Source: Callipepla californica brunnescens (lineage: Eukaryota; Chordata; Aves; Galliformes; Odontophoridae). From it: DNA of 64,000 bases. The position numbers were made by a program, and so were the translations under genes. Positions 52,503-64,000 of this stretch are shown in pieces. The stretch's first letter is position 1. The number at the start of each line of letters is the position of its first letter. Below the pieces are notes generated by a model. It saw only the letters and a program-made list of their open reading frames with translations, did not search any database and had not been told where the DNA came from. The DNA lies in contig JALIRH010000002.1 of the NCBI GenBank assembly GCA_023055505.1, forward strand, positions 17,331,437 to 17,395,436. The letters are read 5' to 3'.

Positions 52503-53935
52503 AATTATTATTTTCCAGAAAGAAAAGGACACAACCATATATTGGCAAAATACACTTTCTAGTCAATCAGAAATAAATTAAGTGATGTGTAATAAACTCG
52601 GTTCTTACATTTAATTTTCACTGAACCCTATATTCTATATTTCAAAAGGCTGAGAACAAAGATAACCATTTGTTTTCACACACTTTTCTAACTCTGATAG
52701 ATTTATTTAATCTCTCTCCATTTCATGTAGCTAATTCACAAAAAATTAAGAATTCTTCATTTATTTGTATTATTTTATCGTCTATTTTTCAGCAATACAC
52801 ATATTTTTCTTTTTCCTATTACATTGTCTTCAATTATGATACATAACAAAGGAGAACTATAGAAAGCAAGCCTTTAAGCAATCTTAAAGATATATCACCT
52901 TTAAGGTGCAAAAAATCCCCACTGGATTTGGCACTGACCTTTTTAGAAATAGAATTTAGAACAATAATTTGTCTGGATATAATATGCTTCTTAAATATAA
53001 CAGGCGTCTTAAATATCACTCAAGTTAAAACATCTGATATCTATGAAAGATGAACTGCTTTTGGCACAGCGCATCAAAATTTCAAAACTTACGATAAAAA
53101 CCTATGGAAGATAAACTTTGTATGATTTTGGCTGTAATAATGTAGCCTTAAATCTACAACACAGAACACAGAGTTTTTTAAGGCAAAACTCGACATCATT
53201 ATTAGCAGCTTCATAAAATACACACAGCATAAAGTTCAGAGCTTTCACTGCAGTTCTTCCTCTTTATGATCTTGCTATAAAGTAAAGATTTTAATCTGAA
53301 ATGAAGTGTTTAGGCAAGTGTTTTGGAAAAGAGAAAGGAAAAACTGGTATTTTAAACAGGCATTAAAGTCCAAGGGTTATAATACATATGCACAATTATA
53401 GACATGTATAAAATTTCCAGTAAAAGTAGACTAAAAATATAGTTTAACAACAGCAACAGGAATGATAAAATCTACTCCTGATTGTAGTATTTAGGATTTA
53501 TTACTGATTCCAACAAGAGCTGAGAATCTCTTAAAATCAGGTACCAGTATTGACCCAAAAATAGTAATAAATAAATAAATAAAGTTTTAAAACACATGGA
53601 GCACACTAGAAAACTTAAAACTCATTTTTCTATCACTAAAATGAAGGTAGTATTTCCACACTTCATTTGTTTCCAAGGCTCTATTTAAGATATAAAATAA
53701 AAAATTTCTTAAAAACTAAGGAACTTAAATACTAAAATAACTTAAAGAAATAACTATGTCAGAACTTCCAGCTACTGTTTATGAATAATATTTATACCCA
53801 TAGCATGCTTTGGCTTAGAAGTAAAGTGTATTTTATACTATTGCAACTACAAATCATGTTGCATGCCTCACTTCATACACTGATAATTCCATATTAATTT
53901 GCACATACGTAGGGATACATGAATACAAATGTTTA

Positions 53936-53960
53936 TTTCAATACATATAATGTATTGAAA
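53936..53960. repeat. Perfect 11-bp inverted repeat
   Basis: TTTCAATACAT, loop ATA, then ATGTATTGAAA. The arms are exact reverse complements. It lies within an AT-rich stretch and is followed by a further partial copy, ATGTATTTAATGTATTC. Confidence 0.9.
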
Positions 53961-54035
53961 TGTATTTAATGTATTCTTAAAAAGAGAATGTTAGAAATAA
54001 TTCTCAAATTCAAGTTAGTAGACAAAGCACTTCCT

Positions 54036-54724
54036 CATAGAATGACAGAATTGAAGGGGTTGGAAGGGACCACAAGAAATCATTGAATCAAACCCCCTGC
54101 TAAAGCAGGTTCCCTAGAATAAGTCACACTGTTAGGTATCCAGATGGTTCTTGAATATCTCTGTAGAAAGAGACCCCACAACCTCTCTGGACAACCTTTT
54201 CCAGGGCTCCACCACTCTTACCATGAAGTTCTTTCACATGTTTGTATGGAAGTTTCTATGTTCAAGTTTTAGGCCATTCCTCCCCATCCTATTGCTGTGC
54301 ACCACCAAGAATAGCCTGGCCTCATCTATTTGCCTCCAACCTCCCTTTAGGTATTTATAAACATTTATCAGATCCCCTCTCAATCTTCTCTTCCCTTGGC
54401 TGGACAGACTTAGGCTACTCAGCCTTTCCTCACATGGAAAGTGCTCCAGGCCTTTCGTTATCTTTGTCATCATCTGCTGGACTCCTAGGAGATCCCTGTC
54501 TTTTTTTGAACTGAGGAGCCCAGAACTGGGCACAATATTCTAAACGTGTACTCAGGGCAGAGTAGGGGAGAAGGATCATGTTGACCTTCTTGGCCACAGG
54601 GACACACCGCTGTCTCATGTTCAACCAACACCCAGGACTTCTCTGCAGAAATCCTCTCCAGTAGATCATCCCCTGACCTGTACTGATGCATGCAGTTATT
54701 CCTCCCCAGGTGCAAGACAAGAAC
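54036..54724 (-). mobile_element. CR1 LINE, 5'-truncated
   Basis: The plus strand opens with CATAGAATGACAGAATTGAA then GGGGTTGGAAGGGACC, the reverse complement of a CR1 3' end. It continues through the usual CR1 order to CCTCCCCAGGTGCAAGAC near 54724. On the minus strand, broken frames at 54741-54234 retain CR1 ORF2 C-terminal pieces such as LEYCAQFWAPQFKKR, RGDLINVYKYLKGG and LEHFPCEERL. The reading frame changes at least once (about 54430-54530). The subfamily appears different from the copy at 37804-38920, with a distinct 3' UTR. Orientation is the same as ZFPM2. Confidence 0.95.
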
Positions 54725-55746
54725 AAACAAAACAATTCCAATTTAATTTGTGACTATTTTAGGTAATTGATTCCAACATGTGTAGATTTAAAGATAGTTA
54801 TTCAAACAGTTTATTGCAAACTTTCAAAATGCCACTGAAGAACTATGTATGTTTGATTTTCACAATGAAGTTTATAAAAAGGTGCCAAATACAACCATGT
54901 GCATCTTGATAATTTCAGTAACAGGAACATCTGTCTACTAGGAAATGGATAAAGCAATTACACAGCACTTCAAAATGATTTTCTTAAAATAAATCAATAT
55001 TTTATTGATAAATGCCAATAGGCATTACTGTTGTGGTTTTTTATTATTTTCTTCCATCCTAGCAAAGAAAATCCAGATCATAGATCACCACTTCATAAAT
55101 CACATTCTGTAAGAATTTGAGACTAGATTAACATAACAATGTACCTGGTTAAAAAGAATTTACAAGCTAAAACTTAAGTTATATTTATGGTTCCATTAAA
55201 TGAACACATATTCTCAAACTATTTGTATGAATGCTAAAGTGGGTAGTCATGTTCAAAGACAGCACAACAATTCAACTCAGATATGATCTTTCTCTTAAAC
55301 TGGTCTTGCCTAGTGTACTGTCTACTATGCCAGTAATGATTTGACTTGAAACAATTTATGCATAACAGGAGTAACACTCAAAGTGTTTTTTACTTGTGTC
55401 AGGTATCTTTTAATACCTGATAATGGTGAAAAACAAATTTAGTTGATGGCATAAGAATTCCATAACTGAATTTTACCTTCTTTCCTGATGGCAAAACTTC
55501 AGAACCAACATTAAAACAATATGAAAATGAATGTCAAACTAATAAGACCAGTCAAAACATTCACAAAGTACACTTCTACTTGAATGAGATCTCCTAAGCC
55601 GCAGGACTAATCATAAAATTACACAGCTGATCTGATCTAAATAGCTGATTGTTACTCTCCATTTATGAGAATCGATCATCTTGATTATTTCGGATTCATG
55701 ACTTCCAGAACCCACCCCCACCACCCCTTTGTGATTTACCCACCCT
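54725..55746 (-). other. ZFPM2 intron 1, no gene recognised
   Basis: Ordinary AT-rich intronic sequence between a CR1 and the Galluhop copy. A short C-rich patch (CCCACCCCCACCACCCC) lies near 55713-55729. Nothing else was recognised. Confidence 0.5.
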
Positions 55747-56230
55747 GTTGCTCTAAAAGTAACGTCTCCTATTTTATTAGATAACCCACAACATCAGAAG
55801 CCAATGTTGGCAGTCGTGGCAGTAGAGGATGAACCTTCCCACCAGTTTGATGCCATACAACAGTCTGACAAAATGGTGTCTGACATGGAAGTGCATATGG
55901 AGCAAAGGTGTGCCATTGAATGCCTCCATGAGGAAAAATTAGCAGCTACTGTCATTCTCTGATGCTTGCCAAATGTTTATGGAGAAAAAACAGTGGATGC
56001 GAGCACAATGAGATGGTAGGTGGTGCCTTTCAGCAGTGGTGTTGGTGACACTGGGTCACTTCCACTGGTGCAGATTTTGGCAAGTATAACCCGCAGGCAT
56101 CACGAGCAAAAATGCCAAGCTAACGGTAGTGACTGTGTGGAAAAACAGTGTTTGGTAGCTGAAAATTTGCCCTATAAAATAGTTCTATTGTTCTCTTTGT
56201 ATCTTTTGGAGGCATTACTTTTGGACCTAT
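55747..56230 (+). mobile_element. Galluhop-type mariner element with both inverted ends
   Basis: The left end TTGCTCTAAAAGTAACGTCT (55748-55767) and the right end GGAGGCATTACTTTTGGACC (56208-56227) are inverted repeats, with about 17 of 22 positions matching. At about 484 bp the element is a non-autonomous, internally deleted mariner derivative. The plus strand at about 55873-56019 still reads like the start of a mariner transposase: MVSDMEVHMEQRCAIECLHE, then a stop, then CLPNVYGEKTVDASTMRW, then another stop. That corresponds to the N-terminal helix-turn-helix region; the catalytic D,D34D part is absent. A clear TA duplication is not seen at the left edge, probably through decay. Confidence 0.9.
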
Positions 56231-59200
56231 ACCATCCTGAATTTTTTCAGACATGGTAAGACTCTGATACAAGCACTACTTATTCTCTTATGAAACATCT
56301 TCATGAAATAACATACCTGAAAATCTGAACTATCTGCAAATTATATATGGACTACAGCCTATTTCAGACCACATGTAATAATGCTGAGATTTCAGCCTAA
56401 TTACATAAAAAAGCTCACAAAAGCTCTGACATTAAATTGACACGCTGTGATATTAATAAAAATTGAAGAAGTTCTTAAACACTTCTACAGCCTTATTTAA
56501 AATCGGCATGCATAACTACTATTGCAAAGTCTGTGTTTTAAAATGTGCCTTTAATATACACCTCAAAAGAAGTGTATAAAATATCCAGGATAAAACTGTT
56601 TTTCGTGTATAAGATCTTTCATTATTATTATGTATTAAATGAAACAGGTTTTCAGAGATTAGACAGTAAGAAAACAATCTTTCTTGAAGTATAACTAATC
56701 ACTGTTCAAACCACCACCAGTTCACCTACACTGATCACTTATTACTGGTAGCACTCCAGGTTATACTACAGGTTCTTTCATATTGCATTCCAGTTATACT
56801 ATCAGCAATACAGCACCTTGCAGAATTCATCTTACTGATATTAAGCCAGCAGCATTAGCTGAGACCTGACTGTCCTTTGGAGATCTGACCCTTAAAACTC
56901 AGAGAAAAACGATACATTATAAAGGATTTCTAGAGAGTACCCAACTGACCAAAAATCTAAATTCAAATCCAAGCTGACCAAATTCCAATTCTGTGGCAGT
57001 TGTACACATTCTCACGGCTTACATTGAAAATCTTTTTCATTTGAAAGCTATTATGTCTCTATTTTTCATTTACACATCTTTCCTCACCCTTTTTTGGCTA
57101 TTATATAGAGAGTTCTAATTGCAATTGTGCTCTGAAAAACAAACAAATAAAATGCAATCTAAAACTCAGCTGTTCATACTATGATCTTAGATCGATAAAT
57201 AATCTCCAGTTAACAAAAATATGTTTAAAATTAATTTACGTGAAGTATATGTAAGTACACCATGCTAATTGCTCGTAGTCTAGCTAAAAACAAAGACTTC
57301 CCAATATGAAGTACAATATGCTATCCAGTACATAATGACTTAGAGAATAGCAATAAATATTTCACAAATTGATTTGTTCACCATGCTTCATTATAATCTG
57401 AACAGAAAACACAAAACATTTCTTGAAGCTGCAGTAAAAAATTTACAAGTAGAAACCATTTCTTCAAATTGAAGTTTGATATATATTCATCATTCCTTAA
57501 ATGATGATGCTTTAAGAAAATAAAAAAGTAAATATCAACAAATAGTTCATTTCTGTAATTCACTTGACCAGCAAGCATACTCCCCCAGCTTTCATTGCTT
57601 TCTCTCACAACATACAGCTTTATTTTTGTATTAATACTGACCAGATTACTTGGCCTTTCAATGGACCATGAAAAGTTAAGTCTTGTAGCTGAAGAAAAGC
57701 ATAATCCTATACCCCACCTTGTGGGAACCCAGCACTGCCTGACTCTATACAGAAACCGACCTTTTTGTCCTTCAGACTTGCCTAACAGGCCCCATCTTCT
57801 ATCGCAAAAGCCAAATCATCTGATCCCAAACTAACTGTCAACTGCTTGTGATGGTGGGGAAGCCAGACATCAATCAATCAGTTTTTATCAGAGCCACTCT
57901 TCGTTTTTCTGTTGTGCTCATCTTATCATCTGACCCAGTTGTAGCCCTGACTTCAGAAGCTTAAGTAACTTGATGACAAAATATGCGTCTGTTTGTCCAA
58001 GATGCACATTGTTAAGGAGTGCACTTGTATTTTTAGCAACTAGCTAATATTTTTTCCAGATAAACTGTCAAATATTTGAGATTTTTCTCAGTTCTTAAAT
58101 TTTTCAGCATTCACCAAAATATCATTCATTTTGTAAATGACTAGCAAACATATATATACATATTATTTTTTTAAATAGAAATCTATACATGCATTTGCAT
58201 CAAAAATTAATCAGTTTCTTGAAAAATGAAGTTATTTGCAAACCGAAGGCCTCTCAGAGGTACTCCATCCTGTTCATATGCACAGTGTTATTCAGTTCCC
58301 CTCTGACTGTCCACACAAACATATACTTACTTCATGCATTAAAAGCACTCAAAACACCAGTAACTCTATGGCTATAGTCACAATTTTTTTTACTTTGCAT
58401 TCTACAAAGCTAGAACATTTTGCCTACATCCATTCTGAAATGGCAGAAGTACAATTAGCAAACACGATACAAATCCCAATCTGACTGAAAGCTTTCAAAA
58501 AATGATTTGATGTTGCTTCCAAGAAAGCTGGAGTCTTTGTCATGCACATTTATTAACTGAAGATCGTGACATTAGAAGGTGGGAAGGAGTGATGGTAATT
58601 CTTTTTTCAAAACTATTCAACTCAACCTTTCATAATTTTGTAATCATCTTCATTGGTTTCACAACAGCGTTGCAGTACAGTTCATAAAGCTGCACAAAAT
58701 ATATTAGGAAAGTCCTTGTTGTGCTTTTTCACAACTTTTCAGAGAATGAATCTTTATAGCTGTGTAACATTAAGCCTGAACGTGAATGTGAGAAGTGAAG
58801 ACAAAATCTACAGAATATACACATAATTTCAAATTAGATTTCACAATTCCTTTGCATTTTTTTTTCTTGATATCTTATAAACACTAATCTTTGTGCTTGA
58901 TAACGGAAGTATAACAAGTATTAAATAGCAGATCTAAAGATGATCCCCATTACAGGAGTAAATCACAGTGCTTCCTTTGAGGCTTGCGCTGCAACTACAG
59001 AAGTAAAAACAATATCAGCCTCCACAGAATTTCTTCTCGGCCTAAATGAACACCTCTATATATCATCTGAAAAAGTATTTTCAAGATTATTCCATTTCAG
59101 CAGAGAAAATCTTTACAATAGACACACAAAAAGACAACTCTCACCATATTTGGGTCTATGAGGAATTTCATGTTTTACAGTATAATTCTTTCTGTTCTCA

Positions 59201-61539
59201 TTAAAAATCATTTTCAATAATAACTGCAAATGTATTTAAAAACTAATTACATTTTCCTGTATCATTTTTACCACAAAAATATATAGACTTTAACTTTTTT
59301 TAGATAATATGAGAAGGAGCAAGCACAGCATGGGAGGAGAGGGCAAAACCTCAACCATGGAATTCCTTTAAACATGATGAAAATGCTTTAGTATAAACTG
59401 TTCCTCTTTTACACTACATTCTGATTTCATATACAAACTCTCACATACCATTTGTGGATGCATATATTTTTAAACCCTTGTCCTAGGATTATTTTCACAT
59501 TTGCTGAAAGTATTGTTTTTATGAACGAAATGTGCAACTAAAGTTTAAAAATACATTATTATACCATCCAAGAAAGGATTAGATATATATAGGAAACCTG
59601 CAAATATGACAAATGTCATATTTTACTGTAGTCGGCACTGACGCTTTATTCATTAGAAAAACGTACAGGTTCAAGAAAATTTTTTACTATATTCTGACAC
59701 ACTGAATCCAAGGTAAAAAGACTGACTACAGTATAACCAGCGTGTAACACAGTTACACCAGCTAATCTCAGACTGAAAGCTTCAAATGTAGTCATTTAAA
59801 AGAGTAAACGGACTCGTCTATGTGAGTGTAAAGAGTAAGGTATGAGAAGAGTTTCTGAAAAGGTGTGAGTAATTCACTAACTACTAAAACTTCGTTATTT
59901 TCAGTAGGTTATTAGTAGCTTCTGTCCATTTTATAAACCTACTGAATTGAACTAACCTTTATTGTATGAGGAAAAGTTCTACAAAAACTAGATGGCAGTA
60001 CTTAAAAGTGAGAAAATTGTCACATGCTAGCTTTATTTACACACTTGGCATTAAAAATAATTGCATGAATAAAAAGATCATATAGATAAACTTAACACTG
60101 AATTACAAAGGTTTCTGAGGATTACTAATAAAAATGCCATTTCCTGAACGTGTTTTGAAATCGTAGCTAATACTTCAAAGCAAATTACTAGCATTTGCAA
60201 AGGGTGACAATCTTACATAACACTTTTCTTCAACACGGGAAACAGGGGACAATGAAAAACAAGAAGATAGATATAAAATCACCAGGATAAAATCCAACAT
60301 CTGTAACAGGAAGACAGAAACATTTTTTGCCTATCGTCATTGTAAATTATACAAACTCTTCTTCACAGATGTGATTACATAGACAATATTAGAAGCTATT
60401 AAAATATAACTTAAGGCTGTACATCTTTATATCAAACTAAATCCCTTTTCCTTTTCTAAAGAAGAAAAATCTACTGTGACAACCACCCGCATCTGTTACC
60501 AACTCATGATGGCATTACCCTTTCAAAGCATTAGATGAAACTGAATAATCAATGAGAAATGTCAATACCAAGAACTGATTCCTTCTACAGAACAAGCTTT
60601 ATGCATGTGTTTGGGTTTTGTTTGGCTGCTTTTCTGTATTTTCTGCAAGAACTCATCTTCGGTACTGCAAATGTGCTGAACTGCTCTTATACCATTTGCG
60701 TTCCGCAAAACAATACTTAACCTGCATCAAAGCATAAGTAAGGAAGATTTTTTTGTTATTTCACATTCTAGGAATAAAAAGAAAATGCTCAGCCAATAAC
60801 TAGAAGGCAAGTATATCAATACTCTTAATCTTTGTCTCAAATACAGCATGTCCTAACGAGCTATCAAACAAATCAATGTACGTGTACAACATTTACAAAC
60901 AACTGAGTAAAATAAAGCGCACTTCTTTCCCAAAGCAAAACTTAAAATCATTGTCTTCCAAGCCATCAGAACAATATTCAACCATACTAAGACTATATAT
61001 GTACGGAGAAGTCTGAGATGCATTGTCTAGTAGAAGGTCTCTTAGTGGGCACTTAGTAATATAGAAAAAGGATACTACAACACGATAACACAGCATTATT
61101 GATATTTTATTGTCACAAACTTACAGATGATTGCATCCGCTTACAAGACTCAAAAATAACTAACTAGACTGTTGCATACATATTTTCTATGATGTCTGAC
61201 AGATGTTGATTCAGGAGCTAATGGAACAGTGATACTATTTCTTCTGACTTTCCAGATACTTGTTTGAAAAGTCATTTAAGGGAGAACACATATTAAAATA
61301 TGTAGAATATGAGTTGGTAGAAGGAATGTGCTTCTAAGCTAGTTCTACACTTAATTTTATTTCAGTGGAAGAAATCCCAACCATACATTGCACGGGAGAA
61401 GAAATATTACTGCATAAGCACTCTAGAATTTCCTTACTTTCACTTTATAACCTGTTTGTCCAATACCCAAATTGCTAAGCTTTAAGTAATCCTAACTACA
61501 CAATTCCCCTCTACCATTGTGTCATCTCAAAAAGACAAT
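56231..61539 (-). other. ZFPM2 intron 1, no gene recognised
   Basis: AT-rich intronic DNA. Open frames at 57595-57834 and 58940-59161 (+) and 57378-57608 (-) have no recognisable motif. No transposon was recognised; exon 1 of ZFPM2 is not here. Confidence 0.5.
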
Positions 61540-62110
61540 CCGACAGTAATGGTAATGACACCCGCTCAGAGAAGCCTGTGGGCATTAATATTTAAATCTT
61601 ACCTATCCCTTGTGATTGGAATTCAGCCTCTATTCACAAACAAAAACTAAATCAATGTTCTTAGAGTTCAAACTAGATCCCTAAACAGTTTGCCACTCTC
61701 CATGCACAGATAAGATAAACTTTCTTTGACCCAAGAGATGAAGTTGCCATGACGATCTGAGAGTCCACTTTCTATATTGATATTTTGCTGATGTAACAAC
61801 AAATAGAACCAGATCCTAGGGCTGATAATGGTGATTAATTAATACTAATATTGATCCCTACAAGCAAGAGACAAGGCTATTAACTTGAAGCCTGAAAAGT
61901 CAATTGTTACCTGTGGCAGAGATACTAGCAGCTGATTTTGAAACATAATAAACAAATGCGCTATATCTTTATGCTAATGCCTTTTAAAGTGGTATATCCC
62001 TTCCTCAAGCACAGTAGTTTCACAATCCACATCTATTATTTTAATTAAATATTTTCATCTGCATACAAATAAGATAAACTTCAAAATCCATAATAGAATT
62101 TAGGCAAAAT
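61540..62110. promoter_or_regulatory. Candidate GATA-site regulatory element
   Basis: Two overlapping GATA sites in ACAGATAAGATAAAC (61706-61720) are followed by CTTTGACCC. A third AGATAA lies at 62072-62077. Between them are homeodomain-like AT motifs, including GATTAATTAATACTAATATT near 61832-61851. FOG2 is a GATA cofactor, so a GATA-bound intronic element would fit. Function is inferred from motifs only and such motifs also occur by chance in AT-rich DNA. Confidence 0.25.
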
Positions 62111-64000
62111 GCTACGGACTCACGCCTTTAACAAGGGCTACTTAAAAGCACTCTTAAAGAATGCAGTGCAAAAAGCCTTCAAAGACTTCTAATAATATGG
62201 GATTTGATTTTGAGTAAACATCACAAATGAACATTTATCAAGTAGGAAGCCTATTTGATCCCTCATTTGAATGGAGAAAAATAACAACCAGGTGAAAGTC
62301 TCAGTGCGAAGACTACATCCTTAAAGGCAAAACTCTACAAATCGAAGAACTCCTTAATTTACAGGCTGTATTTAGACTGACAGCAGTCGCATCTTAATGT
62401 GAGACTGGCAGCCCAGAAACTAAATTTGAGAAGTACATATGGTTAAAATATCTCTTCAAGAACATCTCAGATTCTTTCTTTTCCCTCTTTAGGAACACAT
62501 CACAAGAGTCGTGTAAATCTTAATCTTAATGACATGGGAAAAAAAAAAAAAAAAACTGTAAAAAATAAAATCGTGTCCGTCTCCTAACTTGCTCTAGTCA
62601 TATCACCAACCAAAGCAGAACAATTTTATTCTGACTTAAGAAATGCTATTTCTGATCAGAGACCTGCTTTTCCAGCTACGCAGTATGACTTGACAGCAAG
62701 TTTCACTATTACTAAGGTACCTCTACAATATTGATGAAATAAATTTTATGTTTAACGGAAATGATTGGCATTGCTTATGGAAGCTTGATTTCCCCCACAC
62801 TTTATTCCACTGTGCACCGTACGAATATTTGTGTTAGCTATTATACGGGTTACAAAAATATGAATTAGTGAATACAAAAAAAAAAAAATCATTAAGATTC
62901 AATTGCACTATTTTACATCTCATCTGAATGTCTAAATATATATATATGTGCCCATTAATACATGACTGTAAATATATGTGCTATTTCAACACGTGGTGTG
63001 AATATCTTGCAACATAACGATAAATTGTTTGCGAAGAATTCGTACTCAGATTCAGAAAACTCAAAATCATCATTCATGATTCATACTCAAGAGGCACAGG
63101 CAGCTGCTTACCTCGTACTCTGCTTTGATTAAACTGAAAGCATTGCAAGTGCCTTCAGTACAGTACAGTGTAATTTAAAGGGGAGTGCAAAGTGAAACTC
63201 TGTCAGAGGAAAAAAAAAAAAAAAAACGGTGAAGATAAAAAATACTTTATTTCCTATCCTACTTTAGCAGCAAGACATGTTGCAGCTACCCTTCTGCTGT
63301 ATTTTATTTTAATTGGGAATTTTATAAAAGAGGCAAAAAGCAAAAAATTCTCACCCCTCGGTTCTGTTTCTGAGCCAAACACCTACACACAAGCCTACCG
63401 GAGCTCAGTGACAGTGCATCACTGTGCACGTACTCATGCCTCTATTAAACTTACAAAACTCCACTGAATGATTTACGAGCCTCTTCTCCACACGTTTACA
63501 AACAATTAAAACAAAATAAATATTTTTTGTCTTTACATACGGAATCCATTCCTGATAAAAAGAAAAATCAGCAAACACAGTTGCACACAGTCATAGAACA
63601 TTTCTTCCTATCCTTTTATTGCAACTAATAGCAACTGGAAAACTTCTCTAAGCAGCGAATTTTATTTTGCAGTACTGTATCACTGATACAATAACATAGA
63701 TTCTTAATTGCAGAACATTAGTCATTATGGAATCTAAGGAACAAAAAAATCAAGTTGACATCCAGGAATAAACTTTGACAATATATCTCTTGTCAGGACG
63801 GAATAATAAAAAAAAAAAATTAAATTAAAAAACAAAAACATAAAGAGCTTAAGGTAAATATTTTTGGACGTTATTTGAAACGCAACAAGTAGAAGAACTG
63901 TCTTCCCTGAGTAATAAACATATAAAAATAAGTTTGTCTTTTCAAAAGCAAATATATTTGGCACACACACACACAAGCAAAAAAAAAAAAAAAAAAAGGG
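62111..64000 (-). other. ZFPM2 intron 1, right edge of window
   Basis: AT-rich sequence with A runs at 62539-62555 and 63210-63226 and a TA run near 62936-62948. A (CA)7 tract at 63962-63975 runs into a 19-base A tract (63979-63997). The open frame at 63192-63467 begins in a poly-A translation and has no motif. No promoter or first exon was found. Confidence 0.5.
63962..63997. repeat. (CA)n then poly-A tract
   Basis: Seven CA units, a short AGC spacer and 19 A residues at the end of the window. Confidence 0.9.

Larger units (their letters stand above)
51066..54035 (-). other. ZFPM2 intron 1, no gene recognised
   Basis: AT-rich intronic sequence with A runs at 52103-52122, 52144-52159 and about 52352-52366, and a T run at 52457-52469. 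It also holds a (GTTTT)n microsatellite at about 52477-52502 and (TAAA)n near 53563-53581. A perfect 11-bp inverted repeat with a 3-base loop lies at 53936-53960. Open frames here are translations of the A runs. Confidence 0.5.

Noticed and set aside
57595..57834. A plus-strand frame starting with a hydrophobic segment resembling a signal peptide
   Set aside because: No promoter, splice or domain evidence; the hydrophobic start comes from T-rich intron sequence.
63192..63467. A 91-codon plus-strand frame near the window end
   Set aside because: It begins within an A run and shows no conserved motif; it does not match ZFPM2 exon 1.

Overview
This window is avian nuclear DNA, most likely from a galliform such as chicken. 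It is AT-rich, has few genes, and carries a bird-typical repeat set: 5'-truncated CR1 LINEs, Galluhop-type mariner DNA elements, and a decayed endogenous retrovirus LTR of an avian family. No bacterial features, rRNA, tRNA or CRISPR arrays are visible. I could support only one coding exon.

That exon lies at 7103-7261 on the minus strand and is read as coding exon 2 of ZFPM2 (FOG2), the zinc-finger cofactor of GATA4/5/6. On this reading the window is the inside of a very large gene transcribed from right to left. Positions 1-7102 are intron 2, downstream of the exon. Positions 7262-64000 are intron 1, which must be longer than 56.7 kb because exon 1 is not in view.

The repeats within the introns, left to right, are: a truncated Galluhop mariner end (about 2301-2460); CR1 3' scraps (about 20700-20765 and 50946-51064); a frame-broken Ty3/gypsy-type Pol RNase H relic (about 26625-26900), unusual for a bird; a 62-bp TA-rich palindrome (28867-28928) next to a solo ERV LTR (about 28961-29494); a possible ancient CR1/L3-like tail (about 33388-33440); a head-to-head CR1 pair (37804-38920 minus, 39050-39705 plus) separated by a small degenerate minisatellite; a third larger CR1 (54036-54724 minus); and a Galluhop copy with both terminal inverted repeats and a broken transposase start (55747-56230). 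Many poly-A/T runs and short microsatellites are scattered through.

The remainder is intronic sequence without recognisable coding content. Two stretches rich in transcription-factor-like motifs (about 46905-47110 and 61540-62110, the latter with GATA sites) are candidate regulatory elements, by inference only. Almost all other open frames are short and lack support from family motifs or splice context. The standout observations are the exon itself, which is phase-symmetric, and the Ty3/gypsy RNase H relic.
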